Positions 36,640 through 48,155 of a stretch of DNA of 64,000 nt are shown here, piece by piece. Both the position numbers and the translations under genes were made by a program. The stretch comes from Cotesia glomerata. Taxonomy: Eukaryota; Arthropoda; Insecta; Hymenoptera; Braconidae. The DNA is taken from positions 7,626,001-7,690,000 of the forward strand of contig NC_058158.1 of NCBI RefSeq assembly GCF_020080835.1, in the 5' to 3' direction. Under the pieces are notes generated by a model. It was not told the DNA's origin and did not search any database. It saw only the letters and a program-made list of their open reading frames with translations. Each line of letters opens with the position of its first letter. Positions within the stretch are counted from its first letter, which is position 1.

Positions 36640-39328
36640 TTCAAATGAATCAGAGGAACTCAAAAATTTTTTACTGAATGCTTAATTCAAACAAAAATCT
36701 TTTTTCTTTTCAATCGAGAGAAATTTTTAATAGTTATTTATTTTATTTATTAACCAAGGTTCAATATTCAACATTTTACTCCGATATTTAAAGTATACAT
36801 GCTGTATTTTTTTCCAATTAATTAGTTAACAAAATCATGTTCAAAATCAATATTGTGCATTAAATAATTTCAATAGTCTAGTCATGCCCAAAATTTCTAG
36901 ATTTTTTATGCTATGACGTAACAAAATACATTTTTCATCACCAATTTATTTATTTAATTTAAAAAATTACTGATCCGTGTTTGTAAATTTTTTTCGTAAT
37001 GTGTAAAAAATAAAATAATTTTTTTTTTCCAAAAAATTCATTCGTCATATTATTTCATCAATAAAATATTATTAAACTTTCCTTACAAAATATAACAAAA
37101 CAAGTGATTATTGTTATCAAAATTACTCATAACTCATAGTATTATTTAAGTAATTGAATTCAGAGTCAATAAAAAAAAAATAAATAAATAAAATAACACT
37201 GACACAACGTCAGCGATGATGATATTGAATTTTCAGAAAGTTGAACCCGGGATATTATTGGTGGGGGACCATAGCGATGGGCTATCCCTAAAAATAACGA
37301 ATCGATAGTGCTCCCTGGCCCCGTATCGGCTGGTTGGTAATTTTGAGGCGACTGATAAATTCAATGTACAAAAAAATTATTTATGAAAAAAAAAAAAAAA
37401 GAATCTAGTGATACTAGTATTTAAATAACAACACGTCTCTATATGAGCGATTGCGATAAAAATTACTCATTCTCGTTATTTTTTTTTTTAATTTCCCGTG
37501 GTATTTTTATCTTGTTGCGCTATTCCGCAAACTCAAGGCTACTTTTAATCATTACATTAGAAGACTAACTGAAATCTTGAGACTAACGAATAATATAATT
37601 TACTGGAAATTTGCCAGCTTGAATTGTGCAATTCAAGTGCAGAGCGCAAGTTTCACGATGATCATCATTGTAATGAAGTAAAACGAAGTGTACTTATTTT
37701 ATATTTATGTGTCGTATACAGTACCAGCCCCGACTATTACGCTTCTTTTCTTCACTTCTTTCTCTTGACTAGATAAATTTATCTTGCACGACAACCGAAA
37801 TAGAAGTAGTTTACCCTTTTTTTTTATTTTATCCAAAATATTCTATATTATTTTTCACTTTTACGGCGATTTGTTTACTGAATATTTTTTTTTTATCACA
37901 ATTCCCAATAATTTAAAGTGGGAAAAAATTTTATTAACTCATAAAATAATAAATAAACCTTCAATTATAATTATCAAGATGAAAGTTCATTTTTTTTTTA
38001 AATATTTTGTAAGTAGTTCCAATAAAAATAATTGGAGTGCCCCCAAGATCAGCTCGGCTATAAAGACATCTGTATCTAATCACATTACCTAGTCATTAAG
38101 ACGGAAAAGAGAAAAAAAATAAATAAAATATCAATAGCACGTGTTGAGTGAGTGGGGTACAAAAATAGAATGCGTAGAACAAGTCATGTAAAATAGAGAT
38201 AGAGTATAAAAATGTAAGCTTGGTATATATATGGTATAATACGGCCTGTATACTATAAAGGAAGATCGATCGGAATGAGTGTCCGGGACCTACATATAGC
38301 GAGACACTTCAGGGAGTATCAGCCCTTGGTTTTCGCCGTCGACCAGGAGGGAACCCAGGACGGTAGATCGCTGGGGGTTGTTTCAGTCCACTTTTTTCTC
38401 TCTCTCGCTCATTTTCTCAAGACTACCCGTCTCGTTTTCTCCATAACTATCTCCCTTTCGGTGGGATAAATATACAGATATATAAAGCATTCGAAATAGA
38501 AACGAAGGGAAAGCCAAGCTAGGCCGAAGAAGAGAAGAGAAGCAAGTAAAGCACGAGGGACACAACGAGGTATTGCGTTTGATACCACAGTACTCGTTTT
38601 CACTGCCGCTAGATATTCGGCCTGCTGTACGCTGTTTTAGTGTTATATGTTGTAGGTAGTTGTCGCGAGAGTACGGAGCCGTAGTTTCAACGTAGTGATA
38701 GGGCGACAAGGGCGACCGTTCGTCCCCGTCGAGGTCGGGGAGCTGAACGCGAAAAAGGGGAATAAAAGACGACGAGGGAACAACGCTGGTAAATTACCAC
38801 CACGTGGAGCAGAGGGAAAGAGTGAAGGAGAAAGAAAAGCTCGAGCTAGTAGTATACGACGTCGACAACCGAAAGACTCTGATAGGCACAAAATTTAACC
38901 GAGAGCCGAGGGAGCTGATAAAAATATGCGTCAGCCTGCACGCATTTGGCCTTCGATTTTTGTTCCCTCATTTTTTTTTTTTTTTTTTCATTATCACTGC
39001 CTTTTTCTGTGCGTATTACCGTATTATGAATTTTTTTTTTTATTTCGGTGCATTATCAAGGAGCGTAAACCAATTAGCGTAAAATTCAATTAAAGCTCTT
39101 TATCATCCATGATATTGATTTACTACCTGCTGAACCTTTAACTCTGAGAGGAAAATTAATGTAATGATCAATGTAGTTATAAGTATAAAGTACATGTAAA
39201 TTGTATTATATTTTATTTCAATTCAAAATTATTAAAGATTTGTCTTTTTTAGGTCGATGACCTTTTACACTAAATTGCAAAGTATATAATGTCCTTTCTT
39301 GATTAAAAGTGAATTCAATTAATTAAAA
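36640..39328. other. Intergenic region with a CpG-rich block at 38.27-38.95 kb
   Basis: Mostly AT-rich. Bases about 38270-38950 are GC- and CpG-rich with a CTCTCTCTCGCTC run (about 38397-38410), and look like a promoter or non-coding first exon rather than coding DNA: the ORFs there overlap on both strands and carry no domain. They may be a distal promoter of the BTB-zinc finger gene or an unrelated non-coding transcript. Confidence 0.4.
37201..37360 (+). ncRNA. Possible structured small RNA gene (unassigned)
   Basis: An isolated GC-richer block in AT-rich DNA. Forward-strand features are ATGATGA (box C-like, about 37216-37222), hairpin ATAGC-gatgg-GCTAT (37271-37285) flanked by GGG/CCC, hairpin CGATA/TATCG (37303-37307 with 37324-37328), an Sm-like AATTTTGAG (about 37339-37347) and CTGA (box D-like, about 37352-37355). 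It matches none of U1-U6, U11, U12, U3 or tRNA that I can recall. It could be a C/D-type RNA, another snRNA-like gene or chance. Confidence 0.22.
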
Positions 39329-39584
39329 CTAGCAATCTTGCAGTCACTATGTGACTGCCGTGACTTTTGAACTATAAATAAATAAAATTTTACTTAATTA
39401 AATAATGAATTTTGTTAAATTGCGATGTATTTTTTTAACTATTGAAGTTTTTAAAGATATAAGCTCATCCCGATATTACACTCATCGAGAGCTTTCATTT
39501 GAGTACCCACATTCATTTTCATAAATTTTTCATATATACATGTATATAATATATATAAATACAGTGTTCGAAGAAACAATTTGT

Positions 39585-39752
39585 AAAAATTTTATTATCA
39601 CTTAAAAAAACCATTTAATATCTAATAGAGGTATAATATTTTGGTTTGGATCATTCAAATAATTTATAATTGGACTATTGCTACATTAAAATGTTAAAAA
39701 ATTACCCTCTACAAAATAAGGAGTTAGACCAATTGCTAATTAGACCGTCGAT
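39585..39752. mobile_element. MITE-like element, copy 2 (left end truncated)
   Basis: ATATCTAATAGAGGTATAAT, CATTCAAATAATTTATAATT and the end AATTGCTAATTAGACCGTCG match the element at 1-225. The left terminal repeat is missing. It sits within the loop of a palindrome of the inverted Helitron-like element. Confidence 0.6.
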
Positions 39753-39940
39753 ATGTAAAAAAACACAACAAAATTATTGGAGCAACAAAAGACATCAGAC
39801 AAAAATAACAGAATATACGCGATAGGGCTGTTAAAAAATAAATAAATAAATAAAATTGCTTTCTATGCACATAACTACAATAAAAATATGGTCTAAAGTA
39901 AACTTTTTTTTTTTCTAATTCTAATTTTTCTTCTCTCTAT

Positions 39941-40010
39941 TTAACGTCAACTCTCTATAACGTCATAAAATTCACGGTCCCTTCAGTGTCGTTATATAGA
40001 GTTTACACCG
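39941..40010. mobile_element. Short foldback with pogo/Tigger-like CTCTATATAACG ends
   Basis: AACTCTCTATAACG (from 39949) faces the inverted CGTTATATAGAGTT (to about 40003) across TCACGGTCCCTTCAGTGT. The words CTATATAACGACACT and GGGACCGTG resemble the ends of pogo/Tigger-type DNA transposons. Only this remnant is visible, so the family call is tentative. Confidence 0.4.
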
Positions 40011-40439
40011 TATATGAAAAATTAATCTGGGTACTCAAATGAAAGGTCTTGATGAGTGTAACATCGAGATGAGCTTATATCTTCAAAAATGTCAATAGTT
40101 CACAAGATACAAGGTCATTACAATTCTTAATTATATTAAATTGCACTGTAAGTTCTTAAATATTGACATTTTTAAAGATATAAGCTCATCCTGATGTTAC
40201 ACTCATCGAGAGCTTTCATTTGAGTACCCACATGCATTTTTGATATATTTTTCATATATATAAATATATGAAAAATTGATGTGGGTACTCAAATGAAAGG
40301 TCTCGATGAGTGTAACATCGAGATGAGCTTATATATTTAAAAATGTCAATAATCAAAAGATACAAGGTTATTTCTTAATTATGTATCTAGAGATAGAGCA
40401 TTTTCGAATGAAGCCTAAATACTTATCATTATAAATTGA

Positions 40440-41199
40440 CTATTGGTGAGAATGATATGAAATAATGAAAAGGCATAACTCATTGTATCATATAAATACA
40501 CTAACCACAAAATTTTGCTTATTCTCTTAATAACATGGATTAAATCAAAATAGTTTTGTTTAAGAAGGGTTTACATTTTTTCTCTCTCTCGCCCTCTATT
40601 GGACAAACGAAAGTATCTCTGTCATACTTGTACAACAAATGGAATCTTAAAACGCATTTTATACATAAAATTTAATTATCTATCGAAGAGCGAAGCGTTT
40701 TTTTTCGAAATTTTATCACATACATGAGAAAAACACGTTTGAAAATCAACTATAAACCGCTCTTAATAAATTTAAAAAAATTATAAAGCTCGCTGAACAA
40801 GCAGCCTTTAATTTTCATAACAAGGATGTAAAAAAATAATTATGAAAAAAAAAAAATGTTTAGTAAATAAAAATGAAACTCTTAATTAAAGCATTGAAAA
40901 AAAATAAAATAAAATACTGCATTATATGAAACGAAATAAACAAGAGCCGGAAGTTATGACGTAGCTCAGCCGTCCCCCACATACATATGTACATCTATTC
41001 CTATGGTTAAATTCAACGTTACAGCTATAGTTATTATTTTATGCTGGTACATAGATTGTCTAGATGAAGCTGAAGCATAGCAACAATGTACAGAGTAAGT
41101 AATATGTACAGAGAGTAATAATAAAAATGATAACAGCAATAGCAACATAATATAAGAAGCACACGAAGCTTTATAGTTTAGCTTGCAGGGTTCAAAATG
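40440..41199. other. Intergenic stretch upstream of the BTB-zinc finger gene
   Basis: AT-rich, with a CTCTCTCTCGCCCTCT run near 40578-40595 and no ORF of interest. Nothing else recognised. Confidence 0.4.
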
Positions 41200-41575
41200 T
41201 GAGCCGCAGCGTAGTTCAAGCTCGAGTATAGAAGCAGCTAGCAGCAGCAGGCGAGGCCGCCACGCGGAGACGTGGAGGGATACCGCCCCCCCGTGGGGCT
41301 CGGCTCGCTGCCTCTCCCTCGGCCCCCGACAGTCCCTAGTCGTCGTCCCCCTGCACTGATATCAGTCGCGACTCGGCGAGGGAGCACTACGTTGCGTGTG
41401 TGCCCCTCGTGCTTCAACACAGAACGTCTGGACAACTCAGATAGCTACATATTATCGCCGCTGCTGGTGCTTCACGTGCCCTGAAGATTTTTGCCATTCG
41501 CTCTCAGTCGCTCCACCGAATAATACACCAATTATCAACAGAAAATCTAAATTAGTCTTTTCTTTTTTAAAATTG
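41200..41575 (+). promoter_or_regulatory. CpG-rich promoter and first non-coding exon of the BTB-zinc finger gene
   Basis: The most GC- and CpG-rich patch of the window. It begins near GAGTATAGAAGCAGC (41224-41238) and ends at a donor, GTGAGT, starting at 41576. Chance ORFs on both strands cross it. Its position, 2.2 kb before a start codon and followed by further splice-site-bounded segments, suggests the transcription start of the downstream gene. It includes CACGTG near 41475. The exact start is unknown. Confidence 0.45.
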
Positions 41576-41666
41576 GTGAGTTTTTTTTCTAAATTTTATC
41601 AATTTTTACGTAAAAAAAAAAAAAAAAAAAAGAAATAAAATCAAATAAACAGATATTTTTTTTCAG

Positions 41667-41835
41667 GAGATAAAATTTGTTTGTAAACTAAAAGACGCAT
41701 CTTGAGAAGAAATCCTTCAACTACACTGACGTCATCAGGGTTTAGGGTCTCCGAGGAACCAGTGTGTGTGTATATGTGTATTAAAAGTAGTCTAAACGCG
41801 AAGAGTGACGACATATATTAGGAATTTAAAGACAG
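41667..41835 (+). other. Candidate non-coding 5' UTR exon of the BTB-zinc finger gene
   Basis: Bounded by a strong acceptor (TTTTTTTTCAG, ending 41666) and a strong donor (GACAG|GTAAGA, donor at 41836). A second acceptor (AAATATTATAG, ending 41921) opens another GC-richer candidate exon from 41922. The start-codon exon itself follows an acceptor ending 43721. These are splice-site inferences without transcript support. Confidence 0.35.
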
Positions 41836-41921
41836 GTAAGAATTAATATCTGATAAAAAAAAATTTTAAAAAAGTGTTTGTGTTATTTTATTTTTTTTTT
41901 ATATTATTTTAAATATTATAG

Positions 41922-43721
41922 ACGATTGTAGCTGTGGATATCGTATCGCGAGAGCGTGTGCCAACCGCGGTATTAATAGACGGCTTAGTTGTCCTCTTGT
42001 GCGCACTGGTTCGTCTAAAAGCCAAGGATGGGGCACTAAGATGATTTAGTTTGCTTTGCTTAAATCATTTCTCCTATCATATTGTCAATATATACCTATA
42101 CATCATATTTTTACATTCATATATTTATTTATTGTACACATGTGTGTATCATATATAAATTGAGAAAGCGCGTCAATTAAAAATGATTAAACCTTGGATA
42201 TTTATGATGGTGTATGGCCTGTATTGAGCTACATTTCACACATAACAGACTGTATATGTATATACACACACACACACACATAACCACATGAGTAACCCAC
42301 GTTAGTTTGAATTCACGGCTAATGTCAATAAACAAAAAATCGTCTGTGCATCCATACTGTTTATGTTAGTAATATAATACTGGATATTAACGCGATGGCT
42401 AAATAAAATTTTTTAATTATCGTGACATACTTGTCGGTTAACTTGAGTAATATAATTATGAAAAAATTGTTTAATAACTTGGTATAGGTAATTTATGATG
42501 AACCGGAAAATTTTAATAAACACCACATTGACTTACTTTATATTTATAATTTAAAAATATTATTATTTTTGGTCCGCTAAAACGGTTCGGTTTAGATTCA
42601 AAGTTATATTATGTATGTATACTATGTGCATACATCATTGCGGCTAATTATAGACACCAGGATACCCAATTTAAGCACTGTATAGAGTACCAAAGTATCG
42701 TGTAATGAACTATTACTACTACCACTGGCAATAATTGTCCATAATCTTACAATATTATTACATAAATTATAAAGTAACACCGTCTGAAAACTCTGAAACT
42801 TAAACCGTCATCGTCATCACCTTCGTAATCATTCTAATTGCTATTCTCGTGTACCTGCTATCGATCAGTTTCTTTTTTCTCTATTGCTTTATATTTTTTT
42901 TTCTTTTTGTTCGCTTTCATTTAATCCTTGGGCTCATTACACGACTTGAAAGACTCCACCCAGTCTTTAACATTAAATCGCATGATTGAGACTGTTATTT
43001 TGTTTACCGTCTTTTCCAACCAAGCTGATACGGATAGTAAAGTTTATAATACTTTATACTGTAAAGTAAGGTACAAAATGAAAGATAAATATATAAAAGG
43101 AGTCATGAAACTGAAGTGGAGGAAGAAGAAGAAGAAGAAGAAATAGTATAAGAAGAAGGTGGAAAAAAAATATAGGGCGCTATGAAAAGTCTAGAGGATA
43201 GACGAAAGTCGGCTGAGTAAGAGGGCAACAACAAAATTATGGATCGGCTTGTGGATAGGTTGGTTTGCGCATGACCGCGTGGTAGTTGTCCTACGTAAAC
43301 CCTCCTGGGTGGCTGCTGCAAATCTAAAGCCCAAGGTGGAGGTATGGTGGTAGATATTATGGATGTGAATGTGCTGGTTCTACCACGTATATAATTCCCC
43401 TTACAACTTCTACCCGTACCTTCACCCGCATCCCTGGGCCATGTCCTCTACACCCGCCCGGTTGGCCACCTACGACCCCATGAGTTTAGTTTACAAACAG
43501 AAACTCCGGCGTACAATGTTCTTCTTTATTATTAAATATTTTCACACATTGACAGAACTTTGTAAGTGTAGCTTATGCTCCACAATTCTAAGGCTGTACA
43601 TTTAATTTAAGATGTCTACGTTTGATTACTAATAGCTTCCATATTGCTTGGGTTCTTCAATTAAGAGCTAGCAGGAACTTACTTGATAAATAAATTAATT
43701 GATAGAGTTGTTTGTTAATAG
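41922..43721. other. 5' intronic or UTR region of the BTB-zinc finger gene
   Basis: Begins with a GC-richer candidate exon (41922 to about 42050, no clear donor seen). It also holds a CA repeat near 42267-42281, a GAA/AAG repeat at 43124-43142 and otherwise AT-rich sequence. Short ORFs show no domain. Confidence 0.35.
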
Positions 43722-43762
43722 GTTAACAATAAAAAGAAGAAGAAGACGATAAAAGAAGAAAA

Positions 43763-46159
43763 ATGGCGGAAAAAACATTTAATTTGACTTGGAACAATCA
43801 TTTAGCGAATCTCTCGGGGCTCTTTGAAGGTCTCTACAAGAGTGGATCCTTGACAGACACTACTCTAGCTTGTCAAGGTGGAATGCTACGTGCCCATAAG
43901 CTAGTTCTGGCAGCATGCAGTCCTTACTTCGAGAGAGTATTCAAGGAACACTACGGCGAACAGCCTATCCTCATACTCAAAGGTAATTAGTACTAGGCAC
44001 TTGGAAATTATTAATTAGCGGTGAGCTATTGAATAACTAATACCAGAGAACTCTCCTGCTATTCCCCATGTAATTTATCAATAATTAACTATCATCCCAG
44101 GTGTCCCCGTCGAAGAAATGGAATGTCTACTGGATTTCATGTACCGTGGCTCGATAAATGTCGCCGAAGATCATCTTCCCTCGCTCATTAAAACCGCAAC
44201 AGACTTGGAAATTCGCGGACTCTCCGGTGACAGAGGTGAAAGTAATAACATGTTTTCACGCGTTGAAACCCGCTTGCAGTCTACTCATGACACTCGACAC
44301 CACTCGTCAATGGACTATAGAAAATCACAAACCGGGTTCATCACGGGACAGAATTCCAATGACGCAGTTGGGGAAATTAAAACCGAAGAATTTGAAGTCG
44401 AGGATGATCCAATGGTAATGGAAAATTTGGATGATAGTTATGAGTCGATTCCAGTTTCTAAAGGACAAATTGTAAATATTTTTTATTAATTTAATTAATA
44501 AAATTATGACAGAAATTAATTTAATTATTTATTTACAGAAACATGTACCAGCGCCAATGTACAAACGTCATAATACACGTTACGATGGACAGAAACGCGT
44601 ACCGGTTGGTCGAACAATTAGAGACAATGAATTATCGCGTCGTCAAGTAGATGGTACGTCATCAAGAAATTCACCAAATGAAGAAGCTTTTGACAATGGA
44701 TCTGACAGTAATAAATTAGATCATAGTTTTAGCGGCAATGGAGATCCAACAGTACCGGCTATTCAAATGGATGATTCGATTGATCAATCAAGAGTAATAA
44801 TTGTTTTTATTTTTTTTTTTCAATTATTTTTTAAGGGGGAACACCACTGTGACGGTCGAAAAAAAAAGGTGATTTTCGGGAATTTTTTTGACAGGGAAAA
44901 TAAAGGAATTTGGGGATCGAATTTTTTTTCAGGGTACGTTAAAGATCATCACCCTAAATTTTTATTAAAAAATATTTAATTATTACAAAGTTATTAACAA
45001 TCAGTCGCCATTTTTTTTAAAATTAAAATTTTCAAAATTCCGTACGTGCGACGATGACTACATCTTTATTAATTAAAAAACAATTTGGATTTTTATTTTC
45101 AGATGATCCGTTTTTGAATTATCGATCCGACCATGGAGGGGGAAATTTTTTCTAGTGCTCTTACGAGATTGTTAATAACTTTGTAATAATTAAATATTTT
45201 TTAACAAAAATTTAGGGTAATAATCTTTAACGTACTTTTAGTAAAATAAAAACTTACGATCCCTAAATTTCTTTATTTTCCCTGTCAAAAAAATTCCCGA
45301 AAACACCTTTTTTTTCGTACGTCACAGTGGTGTTCCCCTTTAACTAATATGATTTTTACAATTTTATTTTTTTTTATTTTAGAACTCTATGGGCAATGAA
45401 ACTGTAGAAGACTCCCAAAGTAACTTAATTCAAGTAAAAACTAATTTAGAGAGTAATAAAAAGATAACCGAAGCCTCTAAGACAGGTTTACAGCGTAATA
45501 AAGCACAGTATAAGCCGTTCCCATGTGACCTCTGTACTCTGGCATTTACACGAGCGTCTCACCTGGCAAGACATCGACGAGTTCATACCGGCGAGCGGCC
45601 GTTTGCGTGTAGTATCTGTCCTCGTATGTTTGCTCGTCAGGACAAACTGAAGCAGCATCTTGACTCGCATCTCCAGTGGCCGCGGCGGAAAGCTATGTTG
45701 CCGGTACTGGGTGACGGACAGCACCAACAGCAGCAGGGTGTCAACACTCTAGCTGGAAGAGGAAAACGCGGACGACCAAGAAAGGTGAACACGATTGCTA
45801 CACCGCCAGTTTATCTTGAACAGCCAGCAGGACGTGGCGGCTTATAAGCCCGCTGGCGATGTCAGATCTTGACTGCGACTGGTAACAATCGCGATAGTAG
45901 CAATAGTTCATTTAATAATGTTAAATAATTTTTTATCTTTAATTTTTAGGTATCTATGGAGCAGTCTGCTATGGAAGAAATACTTAAATTTGGCGAATTC
46001 AGTTCTATGCTCAACAAAACACAATTAACGAGCACTACAGTCACCAAACCAGGCCAGCAGCAACGACAGGGAGACTTAAAGATTGATAATGTTACGGTAG
46101 GTATCAATTCTACGGTTGCCAAAGCTGATAGTCACGGATCCCGGGCTGATAATAATTAA
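43763..46159 (+). CDS. BTB (ttk-type) C2H2 zinc-finger transcription factor with AT-hook, two possible C-termini
   Basis: Coding exons are 43763-43982, 44101-44471, 44539-44793 and 45383-45847 (stop), giving 436 aa. Alternatively exon 4 is cut at a donor at 45785 (AAG|GTGAAC) and joined in phase to 45950-46159, giving 485 aa with a different tail (SMEQSAMEEILKFGEF...). The N-terminal BTB domain (about 1-115) has FNLTWNNHLANLSGLF, DTTLACQGG, AHKLVLAACSPYFERVF and FMYRGSINV, typical of the tramtrack/broad group, which forms dimers in the nucleus. A long acidic and polar linker follows. Two C2H2 fingers are at 330-350 (C330, C333, H346, H350) and 358-378 (C358, C361, H374, H378), joined by HTGERPF. 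A GKRGRPRK AT-hook is at 409-416. It should bind DNA as an insect developmental regulator. I cannot name the orthologue. Intron 3 holds a TTAA palindrome. Confidence 0.88.
44831..45343. mobile_element. TTAA-ended palindromic element in BTB-zinc finger intron 3
   Basis: TTAAGGGGGAACACCACTGT (from 44831) is mirrored by ACAGTGGTGTTCCCC and TTTAA (to 45343). The arms continue in inverted register through TTTCGGGAATTTTTTTGACA, CTTTAACGTAC-type and TTAATTATTACAAAGTTATT words to a short centre near 45060-45110. No ORF. TTAA ends fit a piggyBac-like target. The element at 51993-52611 also begins TTAAGGGGG when read from its right end. Confidence 0.7.
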
Positions 46160-46519
46160 TTATCAGTTGGTTATTTTATTTAATAATTCCTTCCACTGTA
46201 ATGTAATTAATAATTATAATTACGATTATTTATACATTACTTTATTACGCTCGTGAGCATTTGTTTTTCGTTGATCATTTAAAAAGTTAAAATTTAAAAA
46301 AAGTAATTAAGATAAATACTAATAATCAGTGAATCATCTGTTGATGGTTTATATTTATGTACCTGAGAATAGTTACAGGAACCACCTAAAGAAAGGATAA
46401 ATAATCCAAATTGAGATAACAGACTTGACGGTGTATTAAACAATGAGAAAAAAAAAAAAATATTTGAAGCAAAGAAATTCAAGTTAGAAATGAGAAATAA
46501 AAATTTGAAAAAATAATGG
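46160..46519 (+). other. 3' flank or UTR of the BTB-zinc finger gene
   Basis: AT-rich sequence after the stop of the alternative last exon. An AATAAA near 46496-46501 could serve as a polyadenylation signal. Nothing else recognised. Confidence 0.3.
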
Positions 46520-46745
46520 TACACGTAAAGAACAAGATGACACTGTATATCATTCCAGATTATACTGAGTGAAAAAAAAACTTTAGATAGTAGCTAGTAT
46601 AATCTAGATTACAATGAGTATAATCCAGATATCAGGCAGTATAATCTGGATTTTTTTTAGCTACTATCTGAAATTTTTTTTCACCACAGATATCCCTGAG
46701 TATAATCTGGGATGTTATACAGTGTCATCTTGTTCTTACCGTGTA
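46520..46745. mobile_element. MITE with ACACGGTAAGAACAAGATGA ends
   Basis: The left end TACACGTAAAGAACAAGATG and the right end (complement TACACGGTAAGAACAAGATG) are inverted repeats that continue into ACACTGTATA. TA borders both ends. Inside, the words CAGATTATACT, GTATAATCTAGAT, GTATAATCCAGAT, GTATAATCTGGAT and GTATAATCTGGG form internal direct and inverted repeats. No ORF. Confidence 0.7.
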
Positions 46746-47769
46746 GTTTCAAATATTTTGTCTAAATACATATTATCATGTTTGTTAAGTACAAAAGTAA
46801 TAGGTAAAATTTCTAAAAAAAAATCTATTGTAGCCAGAATGAGTTTAAATCACTGAGCGTAAATAACTAAAGTTATTTAAATTATATTAAGAGAGTGTGA
46901 GAGTGAGTAAATTAAGATATTATTTGTTTCTACATTTACATATTTACAAAATTAAAAACTGTTGTAATTAATCATTAATTCACGCACTTTTTTAGTTTAT
47001 CTTGGTTTTGACATAACATACGAATTCTGACATATTTATCAAACTTTGTTGGACTCGGTGCAATGCAACTGTCTGTTATTGTTGGACTATTTTTGTTGGT
47101 TTATTGTTATCTTATTTTAGTTTTTCTTCAGTAGTTAATTTAAATTAATTCTTTAAGTAACAAAACGTGCAATTAAAACGCGATAATTGTGAATTTTATG
47201 ACTTTGTGTTGATTAATTAATAAATAAATATATGAATTAAATAAACTATTAGTTATTAATCATTATTGATGATTTATGTGCAATTATAAATCATGGGCGA
47301 TTGCCAAATAAAAAATTATTTCATATCGATATTATAAACTGTGTAGCTACGTCTAAATAAATAATATCAATCCATACTTTAAATTTTTCATTATTTCTTT
47401 ACAAAACCTAAATTTTGTTATTCATTGTAGAATTTAAAATTATTCATCAGTATAATTGATACAAATTTTTTTAAATATATAATACACTACTTGTTGATGA
47501 TAAATTTTGGTACTTAATTTGAATCGATATCTTTGTCATTCTAAATATATTATTTTGTTCTGAATTGATAATAAGAATTATTTTATAAAGATAAGATTGT
47601 AATATATTGATACCCAATATTTTTTGTCTTAATAACAATTATCAATATAATTTTCATTAGCATATATCCATGTAATGCAACTCAAATATCAAAATAAAAT
47701 AAAAAATAAATAAGTACTTAAAATGGGATTATTCATTATTGGTGAAAAATAAATAAATAATGTAAATTA
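46746..47769. other. Intergenic, AT-rich, nothing recognised
   Basis: Strongly AT-rich sequence without domain-bearing ORFs or inverted repeats that I can support. Confidence 0.4.
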
Positions 47770-48155
47770 AGTTTGCCGACATCTACAAATTTTTAGAATT
47801 TTTTTTTATTGAAAAAATGATTACAAAATAGTAAAAAAAAAAATTTTCATTTGTAAAAAACTTGATAAACTGTAAGTGCAATTTTTAAAAAATATTTTTT
47901 AGTTTTAATTTACTAATTAAAGAAAAATCAAAAAATTAAAAACGTCGGCTAACTTAAGTGTTGATGAAAATTAAGTTAGCCGATATTTAAAAATTTTTTT
48001 AAGAAATAAATTACTGCAAAAAAAATTATAAAAAAAAATTAACATTTAGAAATTTTAAAAAGTAAAAAATGCAATTTTTTTAAAAGAGTTTTTTGGGATA
48101 AATTTTTTTGTTAAAAAAAAATAAAAAAATTGTCAAGTGACAGCTAACTTTAATG
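47770..48155 (-). repeat. AT-rich dispersed repeat, inverted relative to 55207-55567
   Basis: Shares, in reverse complement, GTTAGCTGTCACTTGAC, TGCAGTAATTTATTTCTTAA, TTAAGTTAGCCGACG, ATTGCACTTACAGTTTATCA and AATCATTTTTTCAATAAAAA with 55207-55567. The word GTTAGCCGA/CGGCTAAC recurs about every 180-330 bp, suggesting tandem subunits. A weaker relative lies at 31049-31280. No coding capacity. Confidence 0.65.

Larger units (their letters stand above)
39329..40439 (-). mobile_element. Helitron-like element, inverted copy of 33397-34363, with insertions
   Basis: Read on the minus strand it starts TCAATTTATAATGATAAGTA and ends with the hairpin GCAGTCAC-ata-GTGACTGC, then AAGATTG and CTAG followed by T: a good Helitron 3' terminus. 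It aligns end to end with 33397-34363, with roughly 85 percent identity judged by eye at the 5' end. It has two internal palindromes and not three, and one of them is split by the MITE at 39585-39752 and the CTCTATAACG foldback at 39949-40003. Confidence 0.6.
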
